A stretch of 64,000 nucleotides of DNA from Lasiosphaeria ovina (taxonomy: Eukaryota; Ascomycota; Sordariomycetes; Sordariales; Lasiosphaeriaceae): contig JAULSN010000002.1 in the NCBI GenBank assembly GCA_033439765.1, positions 7,254,001 through 7,318,000 of the forward strand, read 5' to 3'. Positions 1 to 11,861 of the stretch are shown here, piece after piece. The notes under the pieces are model-generated. The model saw only the letters and a program-made list of their open reading frames with translations, had not been told where the DNA came from and did not search any database. The position numbers and the translations under genes were made by a program. Numbering within the stretch: position 1 is the stretch's first letter; every line of letters starts with the position of its first letter.

Positions 1-178
1 CGCGTCCCGGGTCTCCGGTCGACAACTCGATGTCTCGTTTGTTGCTCTTTCCGCCTCGGCAACTTCAATCTGAACGCAAGAGGAGAAGATAATAAAGACA
101 AAACGCGTCTGGATATACCACACCCATCCAGGATTCAAAACACGTCAACAAGAACGACTAACACCAACCAACTTGGCC

Positions 179-1834
179 ATGCCGCTGGTTCGCAACCCCA
201 TCCTCCCCGGGTTCAACCCGGACCCGTCGGTGCTCCGGGTCGGGGAGGACTACTACATTGCCACGTCGACCTTTGAGTGGTATCCGGGAGTGCAGATCCA
301 TCACTCGCGCGACCTGGCCAACTGGGAGCTGCTGACGCGGCCGCTGAACCGCAAGAGCCAGCTGGACATGCGCGGCGACCCGGACAGCTGCGGCGTGTGG
401 GCGCCGTGCCTGACGCACGACGGCGCGCGCTTCTGGCTTGTCTACACCGACGTCAAGCGCAAGGACGGCTCCTTCAAGGACACGCACAACTACATTGTGC
501 ACGCCGAGGCCATCACGGGCCCGTGGTCTGATCCCATCTACGTCAACTCGTCGGGCTTCGACCCCTCGCTGTTCCACGACGACGACGGCCGCAAGTACTT
601 TGTCAACATGCTGTGGGACCACCGCCGCCGCCCGCACACGTTTGCCGGCATTGCCGTGCAGGCGTTTGACGCCGGCTCGGCGAAGCTGGTCGGACCGCGC
701 CGCAACGTCTACGCCGGCACGGACCTGGCCCTCATCGAGGGCCCCCACCTGTACCGGCGCAACGGGTGGTACTACCTGCTGACGGCCGAGGGCGGCACGG
801 GCTACGACCACGCGTGCACGCTGGCGCGGGCGCGGGACATCTGGGGCCCCTACGAGACGCACCCCGCCAAGCACATCCTGACGTCCAAGGACAGCCCCCA
901 CGCGGCCCTGCAGCGTGCCGGCCACGGAGACCTCGTCGACACGCCCGACGGCCGCACGTATCTGGTGCACCTGACGGGGCGCCCGACGACACAGCGTCGG
1001 CGGTGCGTGCTGGGCCGCGAGACGGCCATCCAGGAGGTCGTGTGGGACGAGGACGGGTGGCTGCACGTCAAGGACGGCCCTGTGCCGAGGCTGCACGTCG
1101 ACCTGCCCGGCGCACGCGACGAGGACAAGTACTGGGCTGAGAGCCTGTACACATTCGGGGCGGGGAGCGGGGAGAATGCGCGGCTGCCGGCTGACTTCCA
1201 GTGGCTGCGCACGCCCGATACGGAGCGCATCTTCGAGACGACGGCGGACGGGAAGCTGGTGCTGATTGGGCGCGAGAGCATTGGCAGCTGGTTCGAGCAG
1301 TCGCTGGTGGCGCGGCGGCAGACGCACTTTTCCTACGACGCCAAGACAGTGGTCGACTTCTCGCCGGCCGACGAGCGGCAGTTTGCGGGGCTGACGGCCT
1401 ACTACTGCCGCTTCAACTTCTTCTACCTGACGGTGACGGCGCACTCGGACGGGCAGCGCGAGCTGTTGATCATGGCAAGCGAGGCGTCGTGGCCGCTGGG
1501 CGGTTTGACGGCGTCGACGCTCGGCGACGCCGTGTCCATCCCCAACGACGGCCGGGTAGAGCTGGCGCTGAGCATCCGCGGCAAGGCGCTGCAGTTCTCG
1601 TACGCGCTGCCCGATGCCGCCGACGAGGCCGACCGGGAGCTGAAGAAGATCGGGCCCGTCTTTGACGCCACCATCGTGTCGGACGAGTGCGGCGGCCACC
1701 AGGCCCACGGCAGCTTCACGGGCGCCTTTGTCGGCGTGGCAGCCTCTGACCTGAACGGCACGGCTGCCCGGGCCACGTTTGACTCATTCCTGTACCGCCC
1801 CGTGCGCGACGAGAGCGACCGCTACGAGATTTGA
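179..1834 (+). CDS. GH43 family beta-xylosidase / arabinofuranosidase, intracellular
   Basis: Single-exon gene of 551 codons. The in-frame TTG six bases upstream is ignored in favour of the ATG. The N-terminus runs straight into the five-bladed beta-propeller: GFNPDPS near residue 11 holds the catalytic base Asp15, DPSLF follows, and IEGPHLY in the middle holds the general acid Glu. The last ~200 residues form the beta-sandwich usually attached to fungal xylosidase-type GH43 enzymes. There is no signal peptide, so it should hydrolyse short xylo- or arabino-oligosaccharides inside the cell. Codon use is strongly G/C-ending, which also creates long antisense frames that are not genes. Family is clear; substrate is inferred from the family. 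Confidence 0.93.
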   Translation: MPLVRNPILPGFNPDPSVLRVGEDYYIATSTFEWYPGVQIHHSRDLANWELLTRPLNRKSQLDMRGDPDSCGVWAPCLTHDGARFWLVYTDVKRKDGSFKDTHNYIVHAEAITGPWSDPIYVNSSGFDPSLFHDDDGRKYFVNMLWDHRRRPHTFAGIAVQAFDAGSAKLVGPRRNVYAGTDLALIEGPHLYRRNGWYYLLTAEGGTGYDHACTLARARDIWGPYETHPAKHILTSKDSPHAALQRAGHGDLVDTPDGRTYLVHLTGRPTTQRRRCVLGRETAIQEVVWDEDGWLHVKDGPVPRLHVDLPGARDEDKYWAESLYTFGAGSGENARLPADFQWLRTPDTERIFETTADGKLVLIGRESIGSWFEQSLVARRQTHFSYDAKTVVDFSPADERQFAGLTAYYCRFNFFYLTVTAHSDGQRELLIMASEASWPLGGLTASTLGDAVSIPNDGRVELALSIRGKALQFSYALPDAADEADRELKKIGPVFDATIVSDECGGHQAHGSFTGAFVGVAASDLNGTAARATFDSFLYRPVRDESDRYEI

Positions 1835-3025
1835 GTACTTACCTTAGGTACCTTAGGTAATTAGTTTCTAGAATACTCCGTAACTCTAGGCTTCACCTAA
1901 CTAGAAGAATAGGAGCGGGAGCCTGAGCTGAGTGCTGATAGTGTCATAATGTTATGTGCCTTAACCGCGAGCCGACAGGCGCAGGCTGTAGTGCAGTGCC
2001 TGGCCCACCGGCAGGCAGCCTGGAAATCTGATCCATTGTGATGCGGTGGCGCTGGTGCTGACGCAGACGCAGGCACAGCTCCCCGCTCGACGCTCGTAAA
2101 GATTGCTTGGCGGACATGGCTGCGGGCGGGATGCTAGTGTCGCTTACACGTTGCAGCTCAAACGTATTTATGGATTTATTTAGCGGGAACTGAACTGTGA
2201 GTGAATGTGCGCTCGTAGGCGGGTGGTAGTGGCGAAAGGGGCACGGTGGACATGGATGACATCCATCGTGCCCACCCACACCTGCCCAGAAATATGTAAG
2301 GTACATGTACTAACCTTCATACGGTGACTTGACAAATGGGTCCATAACTTTACCGACTCCAAGGCACTGGATGACACTGTCCAGAATACGGCCTATGCAC
2401 CGAGCGCTCGCCGATCCGAAAATGGGTGCTGCCGGTGCATCGACACTACGATCTGACACGCCCGTTCTCTGGGGCTCTGCCGCCACCCCGCAGACCCAAG
2501 CAGTGCCCCGAAACAACGTTTCCCCCAATGTTTCCGCCCCTCGTGCGGCAGCGGCGGCGCCAAAAACCGCCCTATCCCCCAAATCTCACAGGGCTACCAT
2601 AGCTGCATAGTAAAATCCTCCCAGGACTTGTTCCAGCCCGCTAGCTCCCTTTTGGGGTTAAACGGACGCCCAAAAAGGCCAGAGCTTTCTTGGCTGGGCT
2701 GGAAAGATCCCTGCCGAGCACGCAAGGGCCGCGGCACTCGTGCTCGCAATGGATGCGAAGGAGCATCTCGAGTCCGAGGCAGCCGCTTAGACAGCTTTCC
2801 TGGGCCTCTGACGAAATTGTCAAGTGGAGGTCTTGTCCCGAGTGCGATAGCCACAGGTAGCCGTATTTAGTGCGAATCCATCCCATTTTACCCTTTGCGG
2901 GAGGCCAGGCAGAGAGCAATGCCCCTCGCTGTTCTGCACCGTCGTCCTTCCTTCGTGACCTCAGAGTCCGAGATTCGTCTGAAACCTGCCGTGCCGAGTA
3001 GCTGCGAAATAGGTTGAAAGACTAG
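1835..3025. other. Intergenic region
   Basis: Spacer between the GH43 gene and the kelch gene. It starts with a double ACCTTAGGTA-type motif (about 1840-1860). No convincing coding frame or RNA gene was seen. Confidence 0.5.
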
Positions 3026-5330
3026 ATGCGGTCGGTACTGATCGCCGCTCAGACGCTGTTGCTGCTCTTCTTCACAAGCGTCGCCGCAGCCCAGGATATA
3101 AATGAGACACAGACAAAGTTTGACTCCCCCGCGCCGGCCGATTTGCTTCGGAGATGGAACTGTCGTGGTAAGTCCAAGCTCAAACTCCCAGCCAAGAAAC
3201 CAACCCCCCCCCCCCCCCCCCCCCCCCAAATCAAGACGCGGGATTGACCAATGGCGCGGTTCAATAGCAACGGTCCTGGGCAACTATCTCTACATTGACG
3301 GCGGCGAGCTGGGCGAGCTGGTGGACGGCAAGGCCACAAGCTTTCCCAACAACTCGACTCTCTCCATCGATCTCTCCAAGTCCTGGCTCACTTCCAGCGT
3401 CGAGATCAGGGCCAATGGCAAGCCCGTGAAAGATGGGCCGCTCTCGATGGGTTACGAAGCCATCTGGAACGACCCAACCGGCAGCGCCTTTTACGCATGG
3501 GGAGGATACACCACCGGGGGCGTCAGACCCGCCGCAATCACCAAAGAGGGCATCTGGAAGTTTACCGTCGACGGCAAAGGCGGCGGCGCCTGGTCGTTGG
3601 AAAAGCCGTCAAACCCGCAGGTGCTCAAGACTTTGAAATACGCCGAAGATGGAGCCTACACCGCCACCAACACGACGGGCTTCTGGTACGGAGGCTTCTC
3701 GGGGTCTACTACCGACCCCAGCCAGACGGTCGATCAGGCAATGCCAGGTCTCGTCTCGTATGACATGACAACGCAGGCCTGGCGGAATGACTCTGCCTTG
3801 GCGCTATCTCCCCCCAACGGAACGGCGCGGGGCGCGAAAGCCGAATACGTGCCTCGCTTCGGACCCAACGGCATTGTCATGATTCTCGGTGGCCTGTCAT
3901 ATTCGCCGTTCGGGAATCCAGGGCGCGACGAGGGGGGCTTGGATTTCAGCAACCTCACCTTCTTCGACCCCGTCACCAGGAATATTTACTGGCAGACGAC
4001 CACCGGAACGGTGCCTGCAGCCCGTTGGCGCTACTGTTCGGTTGGCATCGACGGCGGGAACGGAACTTATGAGATGTCAGTAACACGACCGTGTTTGGAC
4101 GTGGACGAGTCTCTGATGCTGACAATATTTTCTGTGTTAGATTCATTTTTGGTGGTCAAACTGCCGACAAGAATCTGGCTCTCGACGATGTGTACGTGCT
4201 CAGTCTGCCCGGGTTTGTATGGACGAAGGCTGCAGCCACCTCTCCGGGCCAACCGCGATCGCAGCACACCTGTGTTGTTGTTGGCAAGCGCCAGCTGCTA
4301 GTTGTGGGCGGAGCCAATTACAACATTCCGTCGGGCAGGTGGCAGGACCCGGACCCCTTCCCGCAGGGGCTAGGCCTCTTCGACATGACCGACCTCACGT
4401 GGTCCAAGGAGGGCCAATACAAAGCAGATGCGGAGCCATACCAGTCGCCCAAAGCCGTCAGGGACTGGTATTCGAAGACGTGAGTAGCCCCTGATATGCC
4501 CATCCTCGGACTCGCGGCATACATCAGCCCGCAAGACAAAGTCTAACTTGCGCGTTCTTTCCTGCAGAGACCTCTCAACGTTATCTTGGTCGTCAAACGA
4601 GGTGAAGGAGTTGTTCGTGACCGCATCCGGGGCCGTTGTTCCAGCGAGTAGGTGGCCTGTTAATCTCCAGAGCTCGGGTTTCACTGCATTGCTGACATTC
4701 GTTGCTGCATCTCCAGACCAAACGGCATCTAATACCGGCTCTTCCGGCGCAAACGGCGGCTCTGATTCAAACAGCGGTTCAGGTGACGCCCCAAACACGT
4801 CCCAATCGCCTCTCTCGTCAACCACCCCGGCCAGTTCTTCGGGACTGTCGGACAGCGCACGCATTGCCGTGGCCACTATGGCGTCGGTAATTGGCGTCGC
4901 TATTGTGGTTGCAGTCACGGTGTTTTTAGTGAGGCGACGATACAAGAAGTGCCTAGAGTCGAGGATAGACAGCCCGGATTTCCGTCCTCACGGGGAAGGC
5001 AAACCGGCGATTGGCTTGTCCGAAGTATATGGGGACACCGAGAAGCGGGACCCGTACGCTGGCAGAGACGCCAGCACGGCCCAGCGCGGGCATTTTCCGG
5101 CTCCCGTGCTTCCAGCCCATCTCAAGTATGCCGACCTGCCCCCAGTCAACTCCCCCACCGAGCTTCCGATTCATCGGGCCTACGCGGAGCTCGGCGGTTC
5201 CGCGACTTCAGCGACGACGACGCATTACTCGCCCCAAGAGGAGCATAGTCAGGTGGCAGAACTGAGTCCGGAAACGTCTTCGCAAGCGACGTTTGCCTCG
5301 CACCCCCGGAATTCACCTGTGAGGACCTGA
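3026..5330 (+). CDS. Secreted/plasma-membrane kelch-repeat protein with one C-terminal TM helix
   Basis: Exons 3026-3167, 3268-4075, 4141-4479, 4568-4647, 4717-5330 give 660 aa. Residues 1-~22 (MRSVLIAAQTLLLLFFTSVA) are a signal peptide. A kelch-type propeller follows with repeated glycine pairs (YIDGGEL, YAWGGYT, MILGGLS, FIFGGQ, LVVGGAN). Then comes a Ser/Thr/Gly-rich stalk, one TM helix (IAVATMASVIGVAIVVAVTV) and a ~130-residue cytoplasmic tail. The architecture is that of fungal cell-surface kelch proteins. Intron 2 has a weak GTCAGT donor but joins GTYEI to FIFGG perfectly. Intron 4 is 69 bp and in frame, so retention is possible. Function is unknown; a surface sensor or cell-wall role is a guess. 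Confidence 0.85.
3204..3227. repeat. Poly-C tract (24 bases) in intron 1 of the kelch gene
   Basis: An uninterrupted run of C between the GTAAGT donor at 3168 and the AG at 3266-3267. It is likely to vary in length between isolates and is error-prone in sequencing. Confidence 0.9.
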
Positions 5331-5595
5331 TGCGTGCTGCTACTGTACTTTCAACCGGCTGGAGTTGGTGTACTATACCGTGTCTCTGCAATGTGCCATA
5401 CTTAATATAATCTAGTCTAATTATTATTGACATGATGAACCAAATCGTGCAACTCTTGTCCATTAACGGTCAAAGCACCCCCACCAGCACACCATTCAAA
5501 ATATCCAAACCTCGGCACTAATTACATCTAGCAAGGCGCGGACAACTTATTGCAGGCAGCCAGATAAAAGACAGGTAGGTTACCTTGGTGTTTAC

Positions 5596-6657
5596 CTAGG
5601 GTTGCACTCCGTTGGGGCCTAGGACGTCAAAGTCGATCCTCAGCGAGTTGACCATGGTGGCAGCGTGGCTGTATCCAAAAATGTCCTGGCCCGCGAGTCT
5701 GCCCAGCCACTTGGCACTCGTCATGTTGTTGCAAAGGTCGGCGACCGTGTCGAGGTAGGCGGCGAACTGGGCCCATGCGTTGTTAGGGTTGTTGCCCAGG
5801 ATGTCGGCGGAGAGAGCCGCAATGCCCACGACCGGGTCGTTGGTGCCCGACTTGATGAGAGCTGCCGCGCAGTTGTTGAAGACGTCGTTGACATACTCGC
5901 GCTGCACCTCGACGGCGGTGCGGTTGGCTGGCCCGCCGAGGTGCCCGCCCAGATAGACGTCGAAGTCGTACGACAGGATCTGGTCGTGGCCCTTGATCCA
6001 TCCCGGCACGTAGACGGACGCTGCCAGGCTCTCAAAAGGCACCCACCCGGCGTAGACCTGGTCGACCATCATAAGCACCTTTTGCTTAGGTGCGTAAATG
6101 ATGATGTTGCCCAGGTCATGGCCGATCCCGGGGAAGAAGAGCTCCAGCGTCTGGTTTCCGGCCACGAGCTCGTAGCGGTCCTTGAAGGTGATCTGGGGCA
6201 CCGGCCGGTTGGGATCGGGTCGTTCGGCGAGCTGAGAAGCCGTGTTTGCGTGGGCGATGGTCTTGACCTTGGGATTCGACTGGTTCGCGAACAGGTACGC
6301 CCCGCCCACGTGGTCGGCATGTGAGTGCGAGTAGACGAACCAGCGCACCGGCGTGGAGGTGATGTTCCCAATAGCCCACTGCAGCTTGTGACCTGTTGTG
6401 GGGGGCGCGTCGACGACCACAACCCCGGCCGTCGAGACCAACACGAAGCTCTGGTAGACGCCATCCGTGATCATGTAGGCTCCGCGGCCCAAATTACTCA
6501 CGGCATAGCCTGCCGCATTGAGCGGGAGCTGATTCTCGACTGCAAGAGTGCCGTTCAGGGGCAGGAAGATGTCATGGCGCGTGGCAAACCCTGTGCAGGC
6601 TATCGCGGCGTTGGCCCAGAAAAGGAGGCTCGCAACCGTCGAGGAGAGGCACTTCAT
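5596..6657 (-). CDS. Secreted metallo-beta-lactamase-fold hydrolase
   Basis: Single exon of 353 aa from the ATG at 6657; the upstream in-frame extension has no ATG start of its own. The N-terminus MKCLSSTVASLLFWANAAIA is a signal peptide. The metal-binding motif SHSHADHVGG (HxHxDH) sits about one third in. GIGHDLGN supplies a further His and Asp, and LGGHLGG later the last His, so the dinuclear zinc site appears complete. Such secreted fungal enzymes range from lactonases to polyketide- or xenobiotic-hydrolases, so the substrate cannot be named. It has no operon-like partner. A TATA-like AATAAATATT lies near 6770-6780. Confidence 0.88.
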   Translation of the reverse strand: MKCLSSTVASLLFWANAAIACTGFATRHDIFLPLNGTLAVENQLPLNAAGYAVSNLGRGAYMITDGVYQSFVLVSTAGVVVVDAPPTTGHKLQWAIGNITSTPVRWFVYSHSHADHVGGAYLFANQSNPKVKTIAHANTASQLAERPDPNRPVPQITFKDRYELVAGNQTLELFFPGIGHDLGNIIIYAPKQKVLMMVDQVYAGWVPFESLAASVYVPGWIKGHDQILSYDFDVYLGGHLGGPANRTAVEVQREYVNDVFNNCAAALIKSGTNDPVVGIAALSADILGNNPNNAWAQFAAYLDTVADLCNNMTSAKWLGRLAGQDIFGYSHAATMVNSLRIDFDVLGPNGVQP

Positions 6658-7714
6658 GGTGACTTTCTGGAGTGAGAGTGGCAGCTGAATTGCACCTTTG
6701 TTTAGTGGGAAAGCCTGAGTGACCGGAGAAGAGAGAGGCGGAACATGATGGCGAAGAGCCTTTGTCGTCTCAATATTTATTGTCACATCTCAACGTTGCC
6801 CGCAAGGGTTATTACTAAGTGAGTAAGCAGTGGCTGCTTTACCACTCCGCAATTCGCTGCCCGTGTCCTCGTTCGCTACTGGTTTAGGTAGCCACCACGA
6901 TTTGTCGTGTCAGATTCTTCGTCCGTTTAGCCCCTCCGATGTTTGTGCACGGCCGGGCCCCGGGCGGAGCACGGATTACTATTCAGCACCGCCCAAATCA
7001 CACCTTCGCTTGAACACGCGGTCCCTGAACGGCCGGAAGGCATGGTACCTTTGTATCCCTGGCGGCAAAACCCGCATAGCATCCCCCAAAAAGCGGCTTT
7101 CATTCTGGGATTTGTCCATGTTATGACTCAGTTTTAATTTCGCCTTCGATGATCTCCCGGCGGGGCTTTTGGGCAGAGTAACAGAAGCGAGCACGCCTCG
7201 CTCTTGCTAGAGCCTTGTGCGCAATTATTAATCCCCACCGGCATGGTAACCATGCAGACGGTCTGACGGCAGAGATGGAAAGTATTTGCGAAAGGTGCAT
7301 GCACATTGCACACACATCCACCGGGCCGAAAGATTTTCAGCCCCGTCGATCATCAGAGTGTGTACATACCAAAGGTACCTTAGTTGGACCATGCACAAAT
7401 GATTGAGGACCGTCTCATGATCTCCAGCACACCTGTTTCCTTGCTTACCTTAGGTAGCAAGCGAATTCAGGTGCCCATATCATTATGTGGATCCGACGTG
7501 CTGGGCCAATTGCTTGGTAACGTATGTTAATTTCTTATTTGGCTTCACTGCGTGTTCAAGCAATGATGGTGACGATACTTCAGCAGTTCTGTCGCCTTTG
7601 AGACACGTTACAGACCAAGCCTCCCAGATGAATGAAAAGAGAATGAACCCTTTTCCGACCTCCCACTTCCCACCTTCCACCAAGAGGGCATCCGACCTGG
7701 CGTGATTCCGTGAC
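6658..7714. other. Intergenic region
   Basis: Promoter side of the metallo-beta-lactamase gene and 3' side of the small secreted gene. ACCTTAGGTA-type motifs occur near 7374 and 7446. No gene recognised. Confidence 0.5.
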
Positions 7715-8080
7715 TCAAGACGTCTTGTACGGGCAAGTGACCTTGTATGCGGCAATGCCTCCATCGGGGGTCCAACAGTCTGGACCCGAAACGACACCCG
7801 AGTCGGTGCAGTTGTTTGTCTCGAACAGAGTGAGAAGGCATTGCGGGTCCCAAAAGAAGACGTCGATGGCCTGGTAGACGTTGTTGTTGAGGAAGGTTCG
7901 GCATGCATCGCTCTGTTCGCCCTCAGCAAACTCGAACACGTCTGGCGGCGTCTGGAGCGGGCAGGCTCTGGTGAGGGACACGCCGAATTGCCCCAGACGC
8001 GGGAGGCGCTTTTCAACCGCAACGGCAGCCACGCCCATGGCCACTGCCGAGAGGACCGTGGCAAGTGTGCTGAAGTGCAT
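7715..8080 (-). CDS. Small secreted cysteine-containing protein
   Basis: Intronless, 121 aa. A signal peptide (MHFSTLATVLSAVAMGVAAVA) is followed by a Lys-Arg pair (VEKRLPRL) that could be a Kex2 site. The mature part has six cysteines (RACPL, DACR, QCLL, NNCT, DCWT, TCPY), consistent with three disulfides. No family was recognised. Size, signal and even Cys number fit an apoplastic effector-like or antimicrobial protein, but this is inference. A TATA-like GATAAAAG lies about 170 bp upstream of the ATG. Confidence 0.8.
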   Translation of the reverse strand: MHFSTLATVLSAVAMGVAAVAVEKRLPRLGQFGVSLTRACPLQTPPDVFEFAEGEQSDACRTFLNNNVYQAIDVFFWDPQCLLTLFETNNCTDSGVVSGPDCWTPDGGIAAYKVTCPYKTS

Positions 8081-8945
8081 CTTGATAACTAGTTGGAGAG
8101 ACTGAGAGTAATGGGCGGTGTTTTGGTAGGCCTTGGTAGAGAAGAGAAAGCAAGTGAGGCTCGTCGCGGTGGATAGATAATTGGTTGATGAAGGCTTTGG
8201 ATGAAAAACCAGGTACGTAACAAAGAATTAAGTTGGGAGAAGGAGTCTGCGCTTTTATCTTCGCATCTCATGTAAGGCATCGGACTGAATGATAGCCCGC
8301 CAAGCAAATGCTGACGGGTATAGCTCTGGCAACCCAAATCGCACTCCACTCCTGTTTTGCTCGCCGTCTATTATCCTCGAGTGACCAGGTGGTATTTTGT
8401 TACCGAAAAGGAATATTGGGCGCAGCACTACTGCGGAGTGGACGTTCCCCAACAAATAGAATTCGAGAACAAATCCACCCCGGCAGGGAAAAGCTCGTGT
8501 TTGCCATTGTGGCCCACTCAGCTCAGCGCCACCCACGTAAGAACTCCCAACAACTGGCACACAACTATCGTACTCCGGTATCACGTTCCCGAGTAAGCGC
8601 CAACTTTCGGCTGGCTGACAGTCCGCCCGGGTGGTCCGGCAGAACAATGGACTGTGCAAGTATCACTATGTAGGAACTCTGATCACGACTATCCCTGCTC
8701 GTAAGCCTGGATGAATAGACCAGTTTCATGAATGCAGAATGCACCCAAACGCCAAAAATACAATTTCATTAATACTAATTACATCCGTCTCCGTTCATCA
8801 ATCTCGAATATGTTAGCAAGTAATTAGACCTGTTACGCCAGCTGTATTCGATGCATGCCTGAATATCATATGCGAAACCAACCTAAATACCAAAAAGATT
8901 TGCATCTTTTTACCAGCAATACAGGAACAAATGGTGCCTTATCTA
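8081..8945. other. Intergenic region
   Basis: Short overlapping open frames occur on both strands (for example 8357-8596 plus), none with recognisable homology or splice structure. I see no supported gene. Confidence 0.45.
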
Positions 8946-11861
8946 CTAACCCCCCGGCACGAGGTGTCTCTGCGAGCTCGGTCGCCGAACCGGCACCCTC
9001 TCCCCGAGCTCAACATCGACCTCGGACATGCTGACGCCGATGCCCTTGCCGTGCTGCGGCACGAATGGACTGCCGACGGGCGTGCTGACACTGTACGGAC
9101 TAAACGGCGTCGTCCTCCCGCTAGTCGATGTAGCGTCGTGTTCGTTTAGCTGGTGCGCCGTCTTTGAACGCGTCAGGCCGCGCACATGGCCGGCAGCGCG
9201 CATCTTTTCCAAGTTTTTCTCGTTACGCAGAACCTCAGCCTTCATGGAGCCCGTGATGGTCGCCTCGCGATCGCGCAGTCGGTGCGCCTGCACCAGCATA
9301 CCACGGCCGGCCACGTACAGTCCCGTCTTGACCAGCACCCAGGTCAGCGCCGTGTTGTAGGTAAAGCTGAGCGTGCTGCGGGCGAGCGTGACGACGCTGT
9401 TTCTATGCACGGCCTGCGAGAAGGCGAGTAGGAACGAAACGAGGATGATTCCGGCCGAAATGGGGAACATGTACTTGAACTCGGTCGACAGCGGGAGCAG
9501 GCCGCCGTTGATTTCGACCGCGTTCATGCCGAAGAAGCCCACGCAAAATGAAAGCGGCAGGAAGATGATGGTGACGATGGTGAAGATCATGATCGACTGT
9601 CCCTGCTTAAGCGTCAACTGCGCTTGCTTGACGGCCTCTCGCGCTTCAATCACGCCGGCTTGCTGTTGCTTGAGGGTCAGGAGGTCTTTGAGCTATTAAC
9701 CGAGGGAAACGTCAGCAACACGCTCTCTTAGATGGCGTTAAGCCGATAGTTGACTTACCGCTGCCGATGTGTTCTGTGCGTTCTGCAACAGAGTCTGAAG
9801 CTCCGAGATGCGCTCTGCCAGGTCCAGGAGGAGATGGTCAGCCCGGGCCAGCGTCCGTCTCGCCTGCTCCCGCATCTCCTCCTCGCGAACTCGAGACGCT
9901 TCGTCCCGATATGGGTAATCTTCAGCTGAGGCGCCGAGTACTATATCCCACGAGGTTGCCGCTTGGGACGTGCCCGTCCTGCGAGGGCGGGCGAGCGGCG
10001 CCATGGTGCGGCGGACGTGCTTCACAAGGTTCTCCATGACGGACTGCTGCTGTTCCTTGATGCGCATCATGATGTATATCTCATCCATAATGTCCTTGAC
10101 CTCCTTCAGCAGATTGCCCTCGGGATTGATGTTGAGGAGCGTGTTCTGCGTCGAGTTGTCAGAGGTGGCGTATCGCTCGCGCTTGTAGTCGCGAGATGCG
10201 AGGTGGGTGTAGATGAGGAACTGGTCAAACGCGGCCGTCTGCTTGTAGGTGAGGTCGCGGATGGCGCCGGTGAAGAGCTCGACCAGGTTTGGCTGTCGGC
10301 TGTTGGTCTTGGTCCTGTCGAAGAAGACGCGCGACACCTCGTCGACAATCATGAGCGCCAAATCATATGCCGACGATATCTCGCCCTGGCGCGCGTACTT
10401 GAAACGCATGCGCAGGCTCTTGTGGATTGCGGAAGGGTCGGGTTTGTTTTTGCCCCATCGCCGTGGGAAACAGGTTATTACAGTTCCTTGACCGGGTTAG
10501 CGGGTCCTGGAAGGGATAGAAGATAGAGATGAGCACCCACTCTCGTCGAGAATCCACAGCCAAAGCTGGTCAACCATGATTATCCTTGGAACCTTTCGAA
10601 CGTCCTCTTTGCATTGCGGACAAGTGTCCATACCAGCGCATGCATGTGCCTCAAAAGTCGTGCCTCGATACACGACCTGGTCTCGGTCTCGAGTGCCGGT
10701 GCTTTTGAGCGCGCCGTAGTAAGACTGGTCCAGGGTCCTTCGCGGGTGTAGCGGGGGTTGAGCAAATAGGTACTTGACCATGAGCTGCTCCTCGTTGTGC
10801 AGGTCCATAGCCTCGAGGAGTATCGCGGCTGTCCGCAGAAGGTCGCCGAGCGCTCTCCTCCGGTCAACCTTCTCCGTCCAGACGGGACCGGCCGTGTCCT
10901 CTGTTTGTGGGCGTGATGTTTGATGCTGGGCTTGATGGACAAGCTCAGAGATGGACATCAGGTTCTGCTTGCTGACCTCCTTGACAATCTCGGCCGATTT
11001 GGCCCTCCCCCGGTCGGTCTCCCAGTGCAAATAGGGCATGAAAAGCGCGAGGTTCTTGGGGACCAGTTCCGCCGAGACAGGGTCGGTCGATATGCCGTCG
11101 CAAAATGGCCTCATGTGCCTCGCGTGAACCTCGGACTGGGGGTCGAAATTCTGCTGTCCCTGCCAGTATTCGGGCCGAAGTAGCATTTCCGTCCTAGTCC
11201 TTTCCCGCGGTGAATTTGACCTCGAGAACAAGTCGTCGGGCTCGGGTGGCTTCTCGTGGTAGTAGCGGGCCACGACTTCCTCAACCCACGCCATATTGTT
11301 GGCCGGGAGGTGGAAATAGCGGATAGCCCCATCGTCAGAGCTCTGCATCAGCGGGTTTCTCTTCTCGTCCTCGGAAAGCAAGTCGCCCATGGTAACCTTT
11401 TGGTTCGGGAAGCTGCCCGGAAGATCCGGTACGTCGTACGGACGGCCATGCTTGAAGCAGACAACAGGGGCTTTGATGTATTCGTTGACCAAGTCCTCCG
11501 GCCCGACATAGGTCGGCACACCCGACGGGCGCCGAGTGACGGGATCAAAAGGTGGACGGGCCGTGTCAGATGTGTGGGGGCGGCCAGTCGCAACACGCCA
11601 ACGACTCACGGCAACCTTGAAGGCCCGGAGGCGCGCTGCGGCCGTCGAATCGCATTGTGCCGTCTCGAGCCGGGTGCGCAGGTTGGCAATCTTTTCGCCA
11701 TGGCGCAGAATACGTTGCTGTGACTCTGGCGGGAGGCTGTCGAAGAATTTCTTCTGTTTCGATACACGCAGGCAAGCGTTAAAGTGGACAGTGATATCCG
11801 AGACGCGGTGGTCGTGAGGTCTTTGGCTGAGACACGTGGAGGGCGCCTGGCGCCAAGACAT
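8946..11861 (-). CDS. Large CorA-like membrane protein (Mg2+/metal transporter fold)
   Basis: Exons 11861-10541, 10486-9759, 9692-8946 give 931 aa. The C-terminal third has two adjacent TM helices with the CorA loop signature: hydrophobic SIMIFTIVTIIFLPLSF, then FFGMN, then a second helix MFPISAGIILVSFLLAF. The ~650 residues before it are a soluble region with a long alpha-helical segment, the usual layout of the fungal CorA-like family often found with ankyrin or NACHT partners. Intron 1 (54 bp) restores the conserved ILDE-RTVITCFPRRWG block and has a GCTAAC branch site. Intron 2 (66 bp) has a GTAAGT donor. The tail is Ser/Thr-rich. Transport is unproven; many family members may be signalling proteins. 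Confidence 0.88.

Noticed and set aside
158..1708. 516-codon open frame antisense to the GH43 gene
   Set aside because: It mirrors the G/C-ending codons of the real gene, is Arg/Val/Gln-rich low complexity, and has no recognisable domain.
5665..6324. 219-codon plus-strand frame over the metallo-beta-lactamase gene
   Set aside because: Antisense shadow; the opposite strand has an intact HxHxDH enzyme with signal peptide.
8255..8659. Overlapping frames on both strands between the secreted protein and the CorA-like gene
   Set aside because: No start context, splice signals or family similarity; two opposite frames of similar quality cancel out.
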